From: Combretum micranthum
Lineage: Eukaryota > Streptophyta > Magnoliopsida > Myrtales > Combretaceae
Direction of reading: 5' to 3'
Assembly: GCA_024138025.1 (NCBI GenBank)
Contig: JAMXBD010000367.1
Coordinates: forward strand, 930,001 to 994,000
Length of the DNA: 64,000 nucleotides
Part shown: piece after piece, positions 1 through 12,974 of the stretch
Numbering within the stretch: position 1 is the stretch's first letter
Layout of the letters: each line of letters starts with the position of its first letter
Program-made: the position numbers and the translations under genes
The notes under the pieces: model-generated
Seen by the model: the letters and a program-made list of their open reading frames with translations, nothing else
Database searches by the model: none
What the model was told of the DNA's origin: nothing

Positions 1-219
1 GTGTGATTGATTGACTTCTCTGTTCATAAAAGCGGAGCTTCGTATGGAAATCATTGAGTCCTTTTGAGTTGCTTACATCAATATGTCAGACTACATCCTT
101 TTGTTGGATGCCTTCTCATAAAAACGTAGTATAATTAGCCGTCATGTATTTTGATATTGTAAACAAATAGAATAGGCATATTATGTTATAAAACATCTGT
201 TTCTTTCGCGACTCCGTTG
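1..219. other. Unassigned flank left of the first LTR nest
   Basis: AT-rich sequence before the outermost LTR. No open frame, RNA gene or repeat terminus was recognised. It should be continuous with 11363-11460, because the LTR at 225-11357 separates the two. Confidence 0.4.
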
Positions 220-3036
220 AGCGTTGTAATCACTTTAATTTTACATGACCAGATTATAAAAGTTACTAAAAATAAAATCTAAGATTATAAAGAACTATAA
301 TAAAAAGTCACAGAAATCACTCCCAATTTTTGCTAATTAAAATTATTAAAGTATAAATAAATAATGATCGATGATAAATCGATCGTTACTGTAAAATTTA
401 GAATTAGTTTCCTTAAGTTCAATACTTAGAAAAATAAGATTATAACAATAATACAATGATTATTAAGTTATCTTTAATATTATAAGACCATAAAATAGCA
501 TTATAAAATTTACTATTACTAATAGTTAGGATAAATAATTCCTAAATAGAGAAAGATAATATTCTATAACAATAATCGATAATTCAACAAATAATTATAT
601 TTGACCTTACATTTCAATTATAATAAAAGACGATTAATTTCTAGAACCTATTGGTTATAAAAAGATAGTTTAAAGATAAACCAATAGAATTATAAAATAC
701 GCAAAGAGAACAAAAACTGATAAATACTAAAGAATCTGAACCTTAATTAGATATTTGAATTATACCAATATTTTAGTTAGAAAATTTAGAGATTATAGAG
801 GATGAAATTTTAATTTAACTATAATAAAACCGAGAATCTATATAACTAGTAAAATAAACAGAGTAACAAAAGTAAAATAGATACTAAACAAAGGATTAAA
901 TAAAAACTCTTGAATAAACTTATGAGTAATAATAAACTCAATTATAACTTAAAAACCTTAAATAGAAAATTCTTTGACCCTAACTAATACCAAAGATAAG
1001 ATTTTGTGTCTTGAGCCAATAACTCGAGATATAATTAAAAGCAATCCTAAAATTCAAACCCAATAAAAGAAAACATCTTTGTAGAACCTATTGATTATAA
1101 AATGATAACTAAAAGATGAACATGTAGTATTATAAATACACAATAGAAACAAAAACAAGCCCATAACTAATAATCTAGACTTTAGAAAAATATTTGGATC
1201 GCACTATTTTTCTAGTTAGGAAATTATGAGGTTATAGGAACTAAAATCTTAATTTAGCTTACCAGACCCAAAAAATCTTAAACGTGTAAACTTTAAACTC
1301 AAAGACAACCTAGAAAATTTGCAAAAACTATAAATAAATTTCTAGAGACAAAACTTCTAAATAACTGACATATGTGTACCCATTTAACTTGATAAACTAG
1401 CCTAAAATTAAAATGATTAATTAATTAAGTAATATTATAATAATTATATATACAAATTTGGTGGATTATAGATGTATATACGACTGGAATTGCATTGAGT
1501 TTTGCACAATCGAAACCTTCATGCAACTTGCCCAAATTTGCTCCAACCAAGTCAAGATTGACTAAGACCTAAGCCAATTACAAGTGCCCAAGAATATCAT
1601 CTATTTAATGCAGCAAATGCATGTACAAACAAGAAGAATTTTGGTGGGGAAAATTGCTCCTTCTTGGTTCAAGTTGCTGCCTCACTTTCCTTTATATATA
1701 TATAACTTCTTAAGAAATAAAATAACAAGGCAATTAAACACACTTGGATAACCTACAAAGCACATAAACAACACACCAAAGTAGCACAAAACACACACAA
1801 AACATGTACAAACACAACCATTAAAATAGCTGAAACATTATCACAATTCAAGCTTGGAAAAACAATAAAGAAAGGTAAGTGAAAATTCATTCTAAGTAAG
1901 TTTATATGTTAAACACTAGTTTAAACCATATTCTTATTAACTTAGGTTCGTTTCAAGCTTTGAGAAAGGGTTTAACAATACTACACCAGCTCAAACAAAG
2001 TAATATCTCATCCTAAAACTCCATATATGTAAACCCTGATTTTCTTAGTAGTCAAGTAAACTTCGGAAACCAGAAAACAAAACCTTAAATCGGATTAGTT
2101 TAAGCTTAGTGAGAGAAACCTAGAAACCCTATATCTAGCTTTCCTTCGGTTTCATATCAAAAGAACTTTTATAAAATAATTTAATGGGGAATATTTTTTA
2201 AAGTATATTTCAAACCATAGAAATTTTTTATTTCAAAAAATTTTCTATTCCGAGCCTTCCAAGCTTCATTACGGAAAAGCGAGCCCCGGAACTAGAAACT
2301 CAGAAAAATATTCCAGAATACTTCTTAAAATTGAAATTTTATAAGGATTTCAAAAATATAAGTTTTATAATTTTTCGGGTTATAAATATTACAGTTATAG
2401 CCTTTTTCTCGTATTTTCTTTACTACCAATAAAATAAATGTCTTGTCTACTATTTATCACTATTCACAAGTATAACCTACTACACACATAACCCATACCC
2501 TAGTCTTATATCCTTACAAACACTCATTATATTTTCTTTTCTAAGAAATTTTTGTTTCTTAATAAATTATTACATTTAACACTTTTTATTACATAAATTC
2601 CAATTTAAATCAAATTCAACTCTCCCTCTCTCTTACTCTCAAGATGGCCGGTGCATGCCCCCTCCCAATGGCCTCAAATTTGTTTTCTTTATCTCATTTT
2701 TTTATATCAAACAAACCATAATTTCACTTAATATAAATAATCTTTAACTTTCTCTCTCCTTCACTTCATTTCATTTGTTTAAAAAAATCACAAATCCTCT
2801 CCATTTTCTTCTTCTTTGCCATGAGCTCCACTATCCCACCACACACACACAAAAGCTTCATTTCTTCGTCATTTTTTCACTTAATCCAACCTTAGGTGAT
2901 GATTCTTAAGCCTTTCTACCATTTAATATTGTAATAACAAGATTATTCATGTATATTTTCACCTTAAATCCCTATGAGCATTTGCTAGGGATAAGAAAAT
3001 GCTAATACATTAATATCAAGCCATCACAAGAGTAGA

Positions 3037-6000
3037 TGACACGCCCTGGAGGGTACCCTAAACGTGGCAGTCCGCCGCATATAATATTAAAGCTAATGAA
3101 TGACAACCTTCGTCATGCAGGAGCTTCGATATCATATGCAAGGCGTGCTTCCAAGATAGTAGAAGACTCATAGGGGTATTACATTTAAGTAGATAATAAA
3201 AGCAAGCAAGAACTTATATAAATAAATATGAAATCTTCATTTAAATAGCAAACTCTTATATCATCTTAGGGGCATTCCCCCATCTTAAAATGGTCCATTA
3301 ACAAAGTAAACATAACTATAACATAAGCCTACTATAGAGATTTTCTTAGAAGTCTATCTTCAAAACTAAATACATATAACTTCTTCTAAAAACTCCTAGT
3401 GTCTTTGGCTCATACCTGGCATACGAGGCTCCTCGATGCCAACCAAAGATAATCATACTGTAACAAAAAGCTATAGGGGTATAAGCAAATCTAGATTAGT
3501 GAGATAATTCCCATCTACAAGACATTTCCATAAATCAAACAAGTACTTAAACAATCATATGAAAATGCACCAAACACATGAGCAAACAAAATACATAAGA
3601 TTAACCGGAAATCATGTGTAGCATGGATTTTACGCCCTCCATGTCGGGGGTTGGGAGGTTACAGGCCCATACGACAGTTAATATTTGCAGATTTGCTGGC
3701 TCCTGCTTGCCCTGTAGACTTTTCGGCTCCTACTAGCCACCACTACAACTTCCTCGTTTCCCCACATGAGAATAGTAGTGGAACAAATGTGACTCACAAA
3801 TATGATATGCATGAATTATTTTCAATATAAGTTTAACCAGATAATATTGAGTTCAAGTTAAAGGCGATCAAAAATAATATTCATCATATCCATGCAAGAA
3901 TCACAATTTAATTATCAATTGCTCTTTCGATATTCTTAACTTATATTTAACCAATCATAAATTCAAATCACATAATAATTTTATCTTTCCCTTAATTTCT
4001 AGTGCTACTACCAACAAGCACAAACAAGGAAATGTAACTTAGTAAAGGATTAACTCACTCCATGTCGGTAGCTTCCTAATCGAAGTAGTCTTTCGGGAAA
4101 GTAATCTCGGTTCCTCCTTTACCTAGACAAGATAAAATACCCACAATGATCTTTTCATAGAATTTCTATTCTTGAAAACTCCAATTTTATCTTAAAATCG
4201 CGGTAAAATCGAATGGGAGGAAATTCCAGCTTAAAATGGCCATAATTACTCTTTTAACTCGGAATTTCGCATATTATATACCATTTTCTACCTATTCGAA
4301 AAGATCTATCTATTTCTAAAACTATTTTCATCAAACTAAGTTATTTGGGTTCCGAAAAAGTGGTGACCAGATTCACCACGAATTTTTACAATCTTGAATT
4401 CCTTCTTTTAACAAAAGCTCATTTTGAGGAGATAGATATTATAATAGTTTGTTAAACCTTTGAAATGCATATACATATATTTATTGACTCATATCAAATG
4501 TAGAAGTTAATGAAGTTGTCTCAAACCATGAATTTTTGTAAAAGTAAAGTCATCTAAAGAAAAGTGGAACTTTTGAAAATTTTTCTTATTTTTGTTAGAG
4601 AATATGTCAAATTATGAGAAAATTCCTTTTCCTCTAAATTTTCATAGAATGATTTTATTTCCTTTGTTTCTAATACTTACAATTATATCTTCATAGAAAA
4701 AATTTCCTTGTTTCTTAAAATTATTTTACTTTCATGAAAGGAATTTCTTGTACTTGATGAAATGTGAAGTTTTAGCAAAACTTTTGTTTACTCCAAAAAG
4801 TTCTTTCTATGTCATAAAAATTCATATGAACTCCTCTAAGTTTGTTAAGATGACTTCTTAGTTTTAGAAAAATTACTTCCTACTTTAATTTCTAGAAAAG
4901 AATCTTTATTTTAAGAAAACCTTTCCTCATTTATTTTTGTTGAGACAAGAATCATTATGTTCAAGCATGAATATGAATCATAGAGTTATGACAACATAAA
5001 GAATCATAATAACTTAAAAGAATAAGTTAGTAGAGAAAAAAATCAAGTATTGGAACCTTAGCTTCATCAAGGTATCCCGGACTAAAAATAGACTACTCCC
5101 ATAAAGAAAAAGAAAATGTTTTGACCTGATGAGGATAAGTCTAAGACTAGAAAGACTAGTCTTAAAAACAACAGGAAAGTACATAAATTGCAAGGTAGTA
5201 AATAAATTGCAAGGAAGGTAAATAAATTGCAAAACAAATGAGCTTATATGCTCTAAAAGATATATATATATATATATATATAGCTACATAGATATATTTA
5301 GTAGCATATATATAAAAGCAACATAAAGAAATTAGATTATGAACAAAAACAAAGCATGAACCTATTGTTGCTTTTTTTAACCTTCATGGTTTAGAAAACA
5401 CACATTAAGCTCATATTAAGTAAATTAACATAAAGAAGACTTGAAGAATTTTTACCTAAGAGAACTAAATTTGAGAGAGCTTTGGGAGAAAATTCTCATA
5501 GAGAATTTTAGGGAATAACTTTGTGTTATGGAAGGTGTGAAAGAAGTGGAAGGAAGAGGGGGTATTTATAAGAAAATACGAGAGGTTAATTTTGTTAATT
5601 AAATAAATGAAAATAAAAAATTAGAGGAAAAAGAAGAGGGGGCCGACGCTACTTGAGTGAGAGAGAGGGAGTGAATTTTATTTTTTTGTATTTTTGTTAA
5701 TGAAAAGTAAGATATGAAAGATGTGAAGTTGTATTGGAAATGGAAATTGTAAGAAATAGAGGTATGGGTTGTAAGAGTAGGTTGTAAGAAAAAGTAGAGA
5801 TAGATGAATAGTGTAGAATAGTAGAAAATAGTATAATGTAAAGTAAACATGACAATTTAAGTACCGATAGTAAGAAAATACGCATATAATTGTAATATAT
5901 GATATTTTTAGTTACCGAAAAATTATGAAATTGATATTTTTGAAAATCTTATATTTTTATGAGTCTAACAGTATATTCGGAATATTTTTACTAATCCGAG

Positions 6001-6263
6001 CTTCAGGACATGCTTTTCGAGAACTGTGTCCGGTTGTGTTTTAAACAAATCACGGTTTGACTAATTTGATATTTTTAAGCTTTCTTAGGTTGTTACGAAC
6101 TATTCTACATACTAAACTCTTACTAACTTTCCTAGGGTTGGTTAACGAGAATGCCGGACCTGAACGGTTGCAAAAGACTAGGGTTTTGTTGACTTTGGGA
6201 TTCCGGTTAACTTTATAATTAGGTTTTAAGCTTAAATTAATCTTAAAACTTTAGGGGTTTACA
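3037..6263 (-). mobile_element. Family A solo LTR, innermost of a three-deep nest
   Basis: It is 3,227 bp, beginning TGACACGCCCTGGAGGG and ending AGGGGTTTACA. The perfect 5-bp TSD is gtaga (3032-3036 and 6264-6268). It aligns along its length with the copy at 36152-39366. A TATAAATACC box lies on the minus strand at 5561-5570, about 0.69 kb from the TGTAAACCCC end, the same offset as in the copies at 36152 and 56592. This makes minus the sense strand. The short open frames around 5014-5885 are not conserved as proteins between copies. Confidence 0.9.
5260..5282. repeat. AT dinucleotide microsatellite
   Basis: A run of about 11 TA units inside the 3037-6263 LTR. The equivalent place in the copy at 36152-39366 lacks the long run, so it expanded after insertion. 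Confidence 0.8.
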
Positions 6264-8889
6264 GTAGATCTTGTGTTTGATGAGTTTTTGTTGAGATATT
6301 ATCATTTTCATGTATATAAATATAGAGATCTTGCATAAAAATATATGTTCATGCTTTTAAATTCCTTTTCATGCATTATAAGTAGTAGATCTAGCACTTA
6401 AACACTCATATTATACTTGACATTCATGTTCATGTAGATATTTTATGTTTTCATCATTAATGCTCATAAAAATTTAGTCTTGTGTATATAAATGTGGTAG
6501 TTAGTGGATCTTTATGTAGATAAAACAAAAAACTTAAAAAGGAAAAGTCTTTGTTAAAAATGTTCAAAAGAAAATTCGTATGACTTCAAAACCATATTTT
6601 GAAAACCCTTGTATCAACTTTTAAAACTCATGTTTTATGTGAAAAATAAAGGGTATAAGTAATAGGTATCATTAAGTAGTGATTTTTATAAGTTGAAATG
6701 AGTTTTGATGAGATTAATTTGTAAAATAAGGAGTAGAATCAAGATGGAAAATTTTGAGTTAGTAGTCAACTTGTAAAATTCGTAACTTTAGATGATGCCT
6801 ATGGAAACACCTATTCAAGCTTAAAATGAAAATTTTATGTATTAAATGAAGTCCTTAGGTAGTAGGTATAGTAAAGTCTTAAATTTTAATGCATTACACA
6901 CAAGTTTTTCCCAAAGGAATTATTCAAAAAGTGGATTTCTAAAAATTCAGATTTTTGAGTAAATCCTATTTGAAAACATATTTGCAAAGTGTAAAATGCA
7001 AATTTTATGTAGAAATGAAGGCCTTAGGTAATATATGTTATGAAGACTCAATTTTAACTGAAATAACTAGAAATTCCTAAGAATGAATTCCAAAACACTA
7101 GTGTGTTGTCAAAGTTGGAAAACTAAATTTTTCATAAGTAGTTGTTATTGTGGTCTTGCAAAATAAAAGTTGTAAAATTTTCCTTTAGCAAAAATCATCA
7201 AGATCATGTATACATTAAACTCATCACATGTCATTCATGTTAGGAAATCATTCATATTTCATGTACACTTGAATTATCAAATAGGAACATTTCAAACAAT
7301 TACAAAACTATTTTTTTCGAAAATGGAGATCGTTACTGATCAGTTCCCATCCCCCTGTTTCGTGACCAAAATGTTTTCAAAACTTGAAAATATTATTAGA
7401 ATTAGATAGATCTTTTGAAATAGATAGAAATTGATATATAATTTGTGAAATTCCGTGTTAAAATGACCGAGTTATGGCCGTTTTAAGTTGGAACTTCCGC
7501 AAATAGCGAGAATTACGATTTTGATTAGTTTTGATATATAGTTTGGATTAGTTAAGTGATGAAATACTTATTAGGGTATTTCTTCCTTGTTAGGTGATCC
7601 CGAAATCGACGAATCCTTACCACCCGATTACTACTACTAACAGACCGACAAACCATGGCCGAGTGAGTATCATTTCTGATTTCAATTATTATTTGTGATT
7701 GTAATGATAGTTGCACTAGTTACTTAGCAAAGATAAAATGAATATGCATGATGGGGTTGAATGGGAATTATATATGTCTGTTGTTGTTATGTGAAGTTGA
7801 ATTTAAAGGATATCGAAGCCGGGTGATTAATCATTGCTTATATAGATGAGCTAGGATTAACCGTCTGTGAATATTGATTGGTCACCTAAAAGAATTGGTA
7901 TAATTGATTATCTGGAATTGAAGATAAAATTGAACTCATTCATAACACGATGGGGATAGAGCATTAACATTTGTTGGTTTTCCGTGAGCCTAAACGGTGT
8001 AAATGTTGGTTAATCGTGATTCATAAAACGAATTATTGAGTTGGTTAATCGTGATCCATAAAACGAATTATAAGTTGATTGACATTGAGCCTAAATGGCA
8101 TCATACCGCAGGATTCGTTAATGTGCTAACCCGGGATGGAGGGCGCAAGTCCATCCACATATGATTTATGGCTGGTCATATGTTTGATGAATTCATGTGT
8201 TTGATGCATATCATTTGTCTGATTAATTACTTGTCTTATTGATATGTTATAATTATGATCATGGATGTTTTCACTCACTAAGCTAGTATAGCTTACGCTC
8301 CTATAGTTTCTATTTGTGGCAGCAAAAGTTTATTTGGCTTAGACCGAGATAGGCTATAGCACAGGTACAGGAGCTAAGCATTTCCTATAGAAGTTGTATT
8401 CAAATTGTTTAGACTTCCACAGGAAACTAAAAGACTCTAGATGACTGTAATGGACTTTTAAATATTCTTTTGCGGGGGAATGCCCCTTAGATTTTGTAAC
8501 TTATTGCATATGGTTTTGATTTATTATCTAATGCTATCGAATGCCGGATTAAACCACTTAACTCCATTGAATAGAGTATTCTATTTTTGTAAAGGGATGT
8601 CTTACATCTATACGAGACTCCCGAAAGACTTGGATAGTAATTCGAGAGTCTTATATGGTATGTGGCCGACTGTTACGTTTAGGATACCCTATGGGGCATG
8701 ACAATATATATATCATAATATGTAGAAGCTAGGAAATCATTAGTTTTTATGATTATGAAATGTTATATATATTAATATGTCATAAACAATAGCTAGGGAT
8801 TATGTAGAAACACTATAAATGGTTAAAACATAAGTATAATATATAAATGAATTAAGAAAAGTAAGTTCGAAATAGAAGGAAAAACGAGA

Positions 8890-9190
8890 AAGACGATGAA
8901 CAGTATGTACACCAGCCCTATGCCAACAGTGTACCGTCTAACACCAACGGCGTATATAGGATAAGCCGGTTGGCGTTTATAACGGTGTAGACTAGATAAA
9001 GCTACGAAAAAGTCTGTTTCGTGTAAAATTTACACGTATGCAGGCAAAATAGCATTCAACGTCAACGATGTTGATGCCAGCGTATGTTGTAATGCTGGTA
9101 GCCTTTGAAGCTAGCATTCCCTAGAATTAAAACAAGTAAAAATCAACATCAGTGACGTTAGAGCTGACGTACATGCAAAATTTCTCATGG
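8890..9190 (+). repeat. Decayed GC-rich GCCGGC cassette (family B)
   Basis: Words such as CCAACGGCGTA, AAGCCGGTTGGCG and ATGCCAGCGTA recur here and look like CpG-decayed forms of the GCCGCCGGCGTA words at 21440-21735 and 32235-32520. The position within the LTR matches the B copy at 30791-36073. Confidence 0.55.
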
Positions 9191-9217
9191 AACAAATCTG
9201 TTCGTATGAAATAAATG

Positions 9218-9240
9218 ATGGTGATGATGATGATGATGAT
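9218..9240. repeat. GAT trinucleotide microsatellite
   Basis: About seven GAT/GGT units in the family B LTR, directly after the GC-rich cassette. Confidence 0.8.
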
Positions 9241-11459
9241 AACTGAAGATAAAATTTTATAAATAATTTTAAAATTAACAAGCTTAAGTATTTATAAGTG
9301 GTACATTTTAAATACCATTTACAACTAAAAGATACTTTAGCTAATTAAGCAAAATAATTAGATTGTAATAATTGTTCAATAGTTATTTTATATAGAAAAA
9401 TATATAAGAATAGAGAATTAGAATAAGTTAAAATTTCAAATAATGTGATTCCTGAAAATAACAAATAATAACATAAAATGAAATTAAGAGAAATACAATA
9501 AAACTAAATGTTAGAAATAAGTATTAGTTACCATAAGGTAGTCAAACTAAATAACGATATAAAATAATAAACAATAGTAATAATAAAATCATGATCTATT
9601 AAATACAAACTCTATAATTAAAGGATAAAAAATATAAAAGTTAATTTTAGTAGATAATTGATATACCTTTAAACTTTAGGAAACTATGAATATGTTAGAA
9701 AAATAATTAAAGAACTAAATATTAAATGTAGTTATAATAAATTAAAATTTCAATTAACATAAGATAGATAAGGTTGATAAACAAAGAAAATAATAAAATC
9801 CACTGTCAAAACAACAATAATGAAATAGGAACTTAAGTAAATTTAGAATAAAGAAAACATCTTAAATAAAATATATATATCAATTAAAATCAAGAAAACA
9901 AAATGAAAATAAATAATAGATAACAAATATTAGTTACCTTAAGGAAGATTTCTTTTATATAAATATAAATTTTACAACTTTACTAGATAAATATAATTTA
10001 TATAAAATTAAAGACCCTAACTATATAACTAAAAATATATTAGACCTAATGATTAGGATCTGAAAGAATACAATCAATACCATTATGTAAACAACAGTAT
10101 AGTAACAGATATCTGTTATCTCATTTCATAGGAATGATATAACAATTCTTGGACTTCCAATAGCCTATTACAATAATTTAACAAGGACAACAAATAAGTA
10201 ACTTTGACCTTATCACATTGTTTGTACTTGTAGTATAGCTGCACTTATGATAATATATTCAATTGATATGCATGTAGGATTGGGTATAATGCATGATGAT
10301 TAGTGTATGCTTGAATGCCAAATTATCATAATATAAGTGATAAATCTATTGTATGATAAATATTGTATGAAACATGTTGATGTTTGTCTGTAAATTGTAT
10401 GATCACCTTAAATTTAACTAAAAACTACTGATACCATAAATGAAAATGGACATACATAGCATCAATTGTATAAACTGCATCAAAAAGGAGTGATGACCCC
10501 GCTTGTATTAGCATTTCGGTTCTCTGGTGATGCGTTGGTTTTTCTAAATGTAAATTTCCTAGTTCTTCTAGGATCACCTTGTTCTGTTCTATTCCACGGG
10601 AACTAACTGGTAGCGAAGGAACACTGCTCGTGGTATCGCCATGAAATGGCTAATACTTAATGGTGTTTCTTTGTTTCAAGGATAAGAGTGAAATGTTTTA
10701 AAGTAATTTGTGAGATTTTATGGTACCCATTCTTCTTTAGTTCTCTGATTCTCCCGGGTATGGTTTATCTCTCTTCATGGCTTCTTTCCAACTCCGATAA
10801 GAGGGCGTCAATATACATCTTATTTGGATTCCGTACATTTAAGCTTATACTTGCACATATGGTTAATTGTTGCATTACATACGCTTGTTAAATAAATTTG
10901 TTTGTTATTGCTTGATGTGTGGTATAGTCAGGTTATCTTATCGAGCCGGTGGTTCGCTCACCCCCTACAATTTTTTTGCATGATTAATACTAGCTAGGAT
11001 TGGGCAGGAATGTGTGAAGAGAGCTTCTTCAACAGACTTTACTAAAGTAGGTTATGTTAAATTAAGAATGCAAATTAGTTGAATTGTATAAATAATTGAA
11101 ATTTGTATGTTGTAAGCTTGAAACCCCATTTTCAATATTTGGTAGGGGATACCTATTCTCTATGATCTTGACAGATTATGGAAAATAGGAATCCATAATG
11201 AGTTTAGATAAAGATATAATATTTATAGTATATAATGTAAATAAATAAGATAGATTCTTGTAATCTTTGACTTGCAAGATGATCCTCATATTACTAGTGC
11301 ACACGTGATATGATAGCTTTAAGGCAATCCTACTAGGCCCCCTTTTGAGGCGTGATAAGCATTCTTTTTAGTAATCCCCAATAGGTTGCTATCCGACATT
11401 AACATACCATTAGGTAGGTATTCAAAGACTTAGGAGTATGATATCATCGTAGGTTACCA

Positions 11460-12974
11460 AACTATTGCATTATGGTAGAAACATTTGTATTCTGGTAATT
11501 TATAGTCTTATTCTGGTAGGTTAATTTTACAAGACATATTCAATGTGTAATTGTTGCATTGTGGTAGAATCGTCCTATTCTGATAGGTCATATGTAGTAA
11601 TTTTGTCGGATTCTAGTAGTTAAGTCGTATTTTGGTATATCGTAACAATATTTTATTGTAGTAGTATGGTCGTATTTTGGTAGGTTACTTTTTATATGAA
11701 ATTTTCTATTTGGTAATTTTGTCATATTTTGGTAGTTAGGCCGTATTCTGGTATGTTGTAATATTATTTTATTACAGTACTATGATTGTATTTTGGTAGG
11801 TTACTTTTTACATGAAATTTTCTATCTTGTAATTTTGTTAGATTCTAGTAGTTTAGTCTTATTTTGATATGTCATAATATTATCCAATTGTTGCAATATG
11901 GTAGTATTCTTGTAGGTTATTTTTTACATAAAATTTTCTATCTTGTACTTTTGTCTGATCTTGGTGGTTTGGTCCTATTTTGGTATGTTATAATATTGCC
12001 CTATTGTAGTAGTATGGTCATATTCTAGTAGGTAACTTTTTACATGAAATTTACTATCCCGTAATTTTTTTAGATTTTGATGGTTTATTTTTATTTTGGT
12101 ATGTCGTAATATTGCTGTATTGTGATAGAATCATCTATTCTGGTAAGTTAGATTTAGACAATATCTTCTATGTGGTAATTTTGTCGTATTTTGGTAGTTC
12201 GGTCTTATTTTTTTATGTCGTAACATTGTTCTATTATAGTAGAATAGTCGTATTCTAGTAAATAAATTTTACACGATATTTTTATTTTCTATCTTGTAAT
12301 TTTACTATATTCTGGTAGTTAGGTCCTATTTTGGTATATCATAATATTGTTGTATTATGGTATGATAGTCTTATTCTGGTAGTTTTACATGATATCTTTT
12401 ATGTAATAATTTTGTCGGATTCTGATAGTTCGGTTGTAATTTCGGTATGTTGTAATATTGTTTTATTTTGGTAATATGGTCATATTCCGATAGGTTACTT
12501 TTTACACGAAATTTTCTATCTTGTAATTTTGTCAGATTCTGGTAGTTCGGTCCTATTTTGGTATGTCATAATATTGTCTAATTGTGGTAGTATGGTAGTA
12601 TTCTAGTAGGTTAGTTTTACACGATATTTGCAATTTTGTCGTATTCTAGTAGTTCGGCCATATTTTGGTATATCGTAATATTGTTCTATTGTGGTATAAT
12701 AGTCATACTCTGGTGAGTAAATTTTACATGATATTTTCTATCTCATGATTTTTTTGTATTCTGGTAGTTAGTACCTATTCTGGTATATTGTAATATTGTT
12801 ATATTGTGGTAGAATAGTCTTATTTTGATAGGTTAGTTTTGCATGATATTTTCTATGTGGTAATTTTATCGGATTCTAGTAGTTAATTCATTTCTACTAC
12901 ATCGTAATATTGTTGTATTGTGATAGAATGGTCCTATTCTGGTAGGTAATTTTTACACGATTAAATTATGTTGT
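11460..12974. repeat. 116-bp minisatellite array, left part
   Basis: About 13 head-to-tail copies of a unit of about 116 bp. The anchor GTAGGTTAC/GTAGGTAAC recurs at 11796, 11912 and 12028, exactly 116 bp apart, and a variant at 12143 is 115 bp further on. Each unit holds several TTCTGGTAG or TTTTGGTA words, so there is an internal sub-repeat. There is no long reading frame. The array is interrupted at 12975 by an LTR and resumes at 14744. Confidence 0.88.

Larger units (their letters stand above)
2028..8703 (+). mobile_element. Family A LTR nested in the B LTR, itself split
   Basis: It starts TGTAAACCCTGATTTTC at 2028 and ends CCCTATGGGGCATGACA at 8703. The flanks are a perfect atata TSD (2023-2027 and 8704-8708). 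Removing the inner insertion at 3037-6268 leaves about 3.44 kb, the normal size of family A. The terminal block (about 8640-8703) is the reverse complement of the start blocks at 36152, 56592 and 61692. No coding region was seen. Confidence 0.85.
225..11357 (+). mobile_element. Family B LTR (outermost), split by a nested LTR
   Basis: The left end begins TGTAATCACTTTAATTTTAC at 225. The right end is GAGGCGTGATA at 11357, the expected GGGCGTGACA with CA changed to TA. The 5-bp flanks are agcgt (220-224) and agcat (11358-11362), matching at 4 of 5 bases. The two arms (225-2027 and 8709-11357) follow the same order of landmarks as the B copy at 30791-36073: TTGGAAA...GGTAAG leader, GC-rich cassette, then the terminal block. 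Net length is about 4.45 kb, partly because of an imperfect internal duplication of about 440 bp (about 640-1080 against 1083-1260 onward). The GC cassette (8890-9190) is decayed. No gag or pol is present, so it reads as a solo LTR. Confidence 0.7.

Noticed and set aside
3037..6263. First read as plus-strand sense because it starts TGTCACGCC-like
   Set aside because: TG...CA ends are symmetric. The TATAAATACC box on the minus strand at a constant offset in three copies sets sense as minus.
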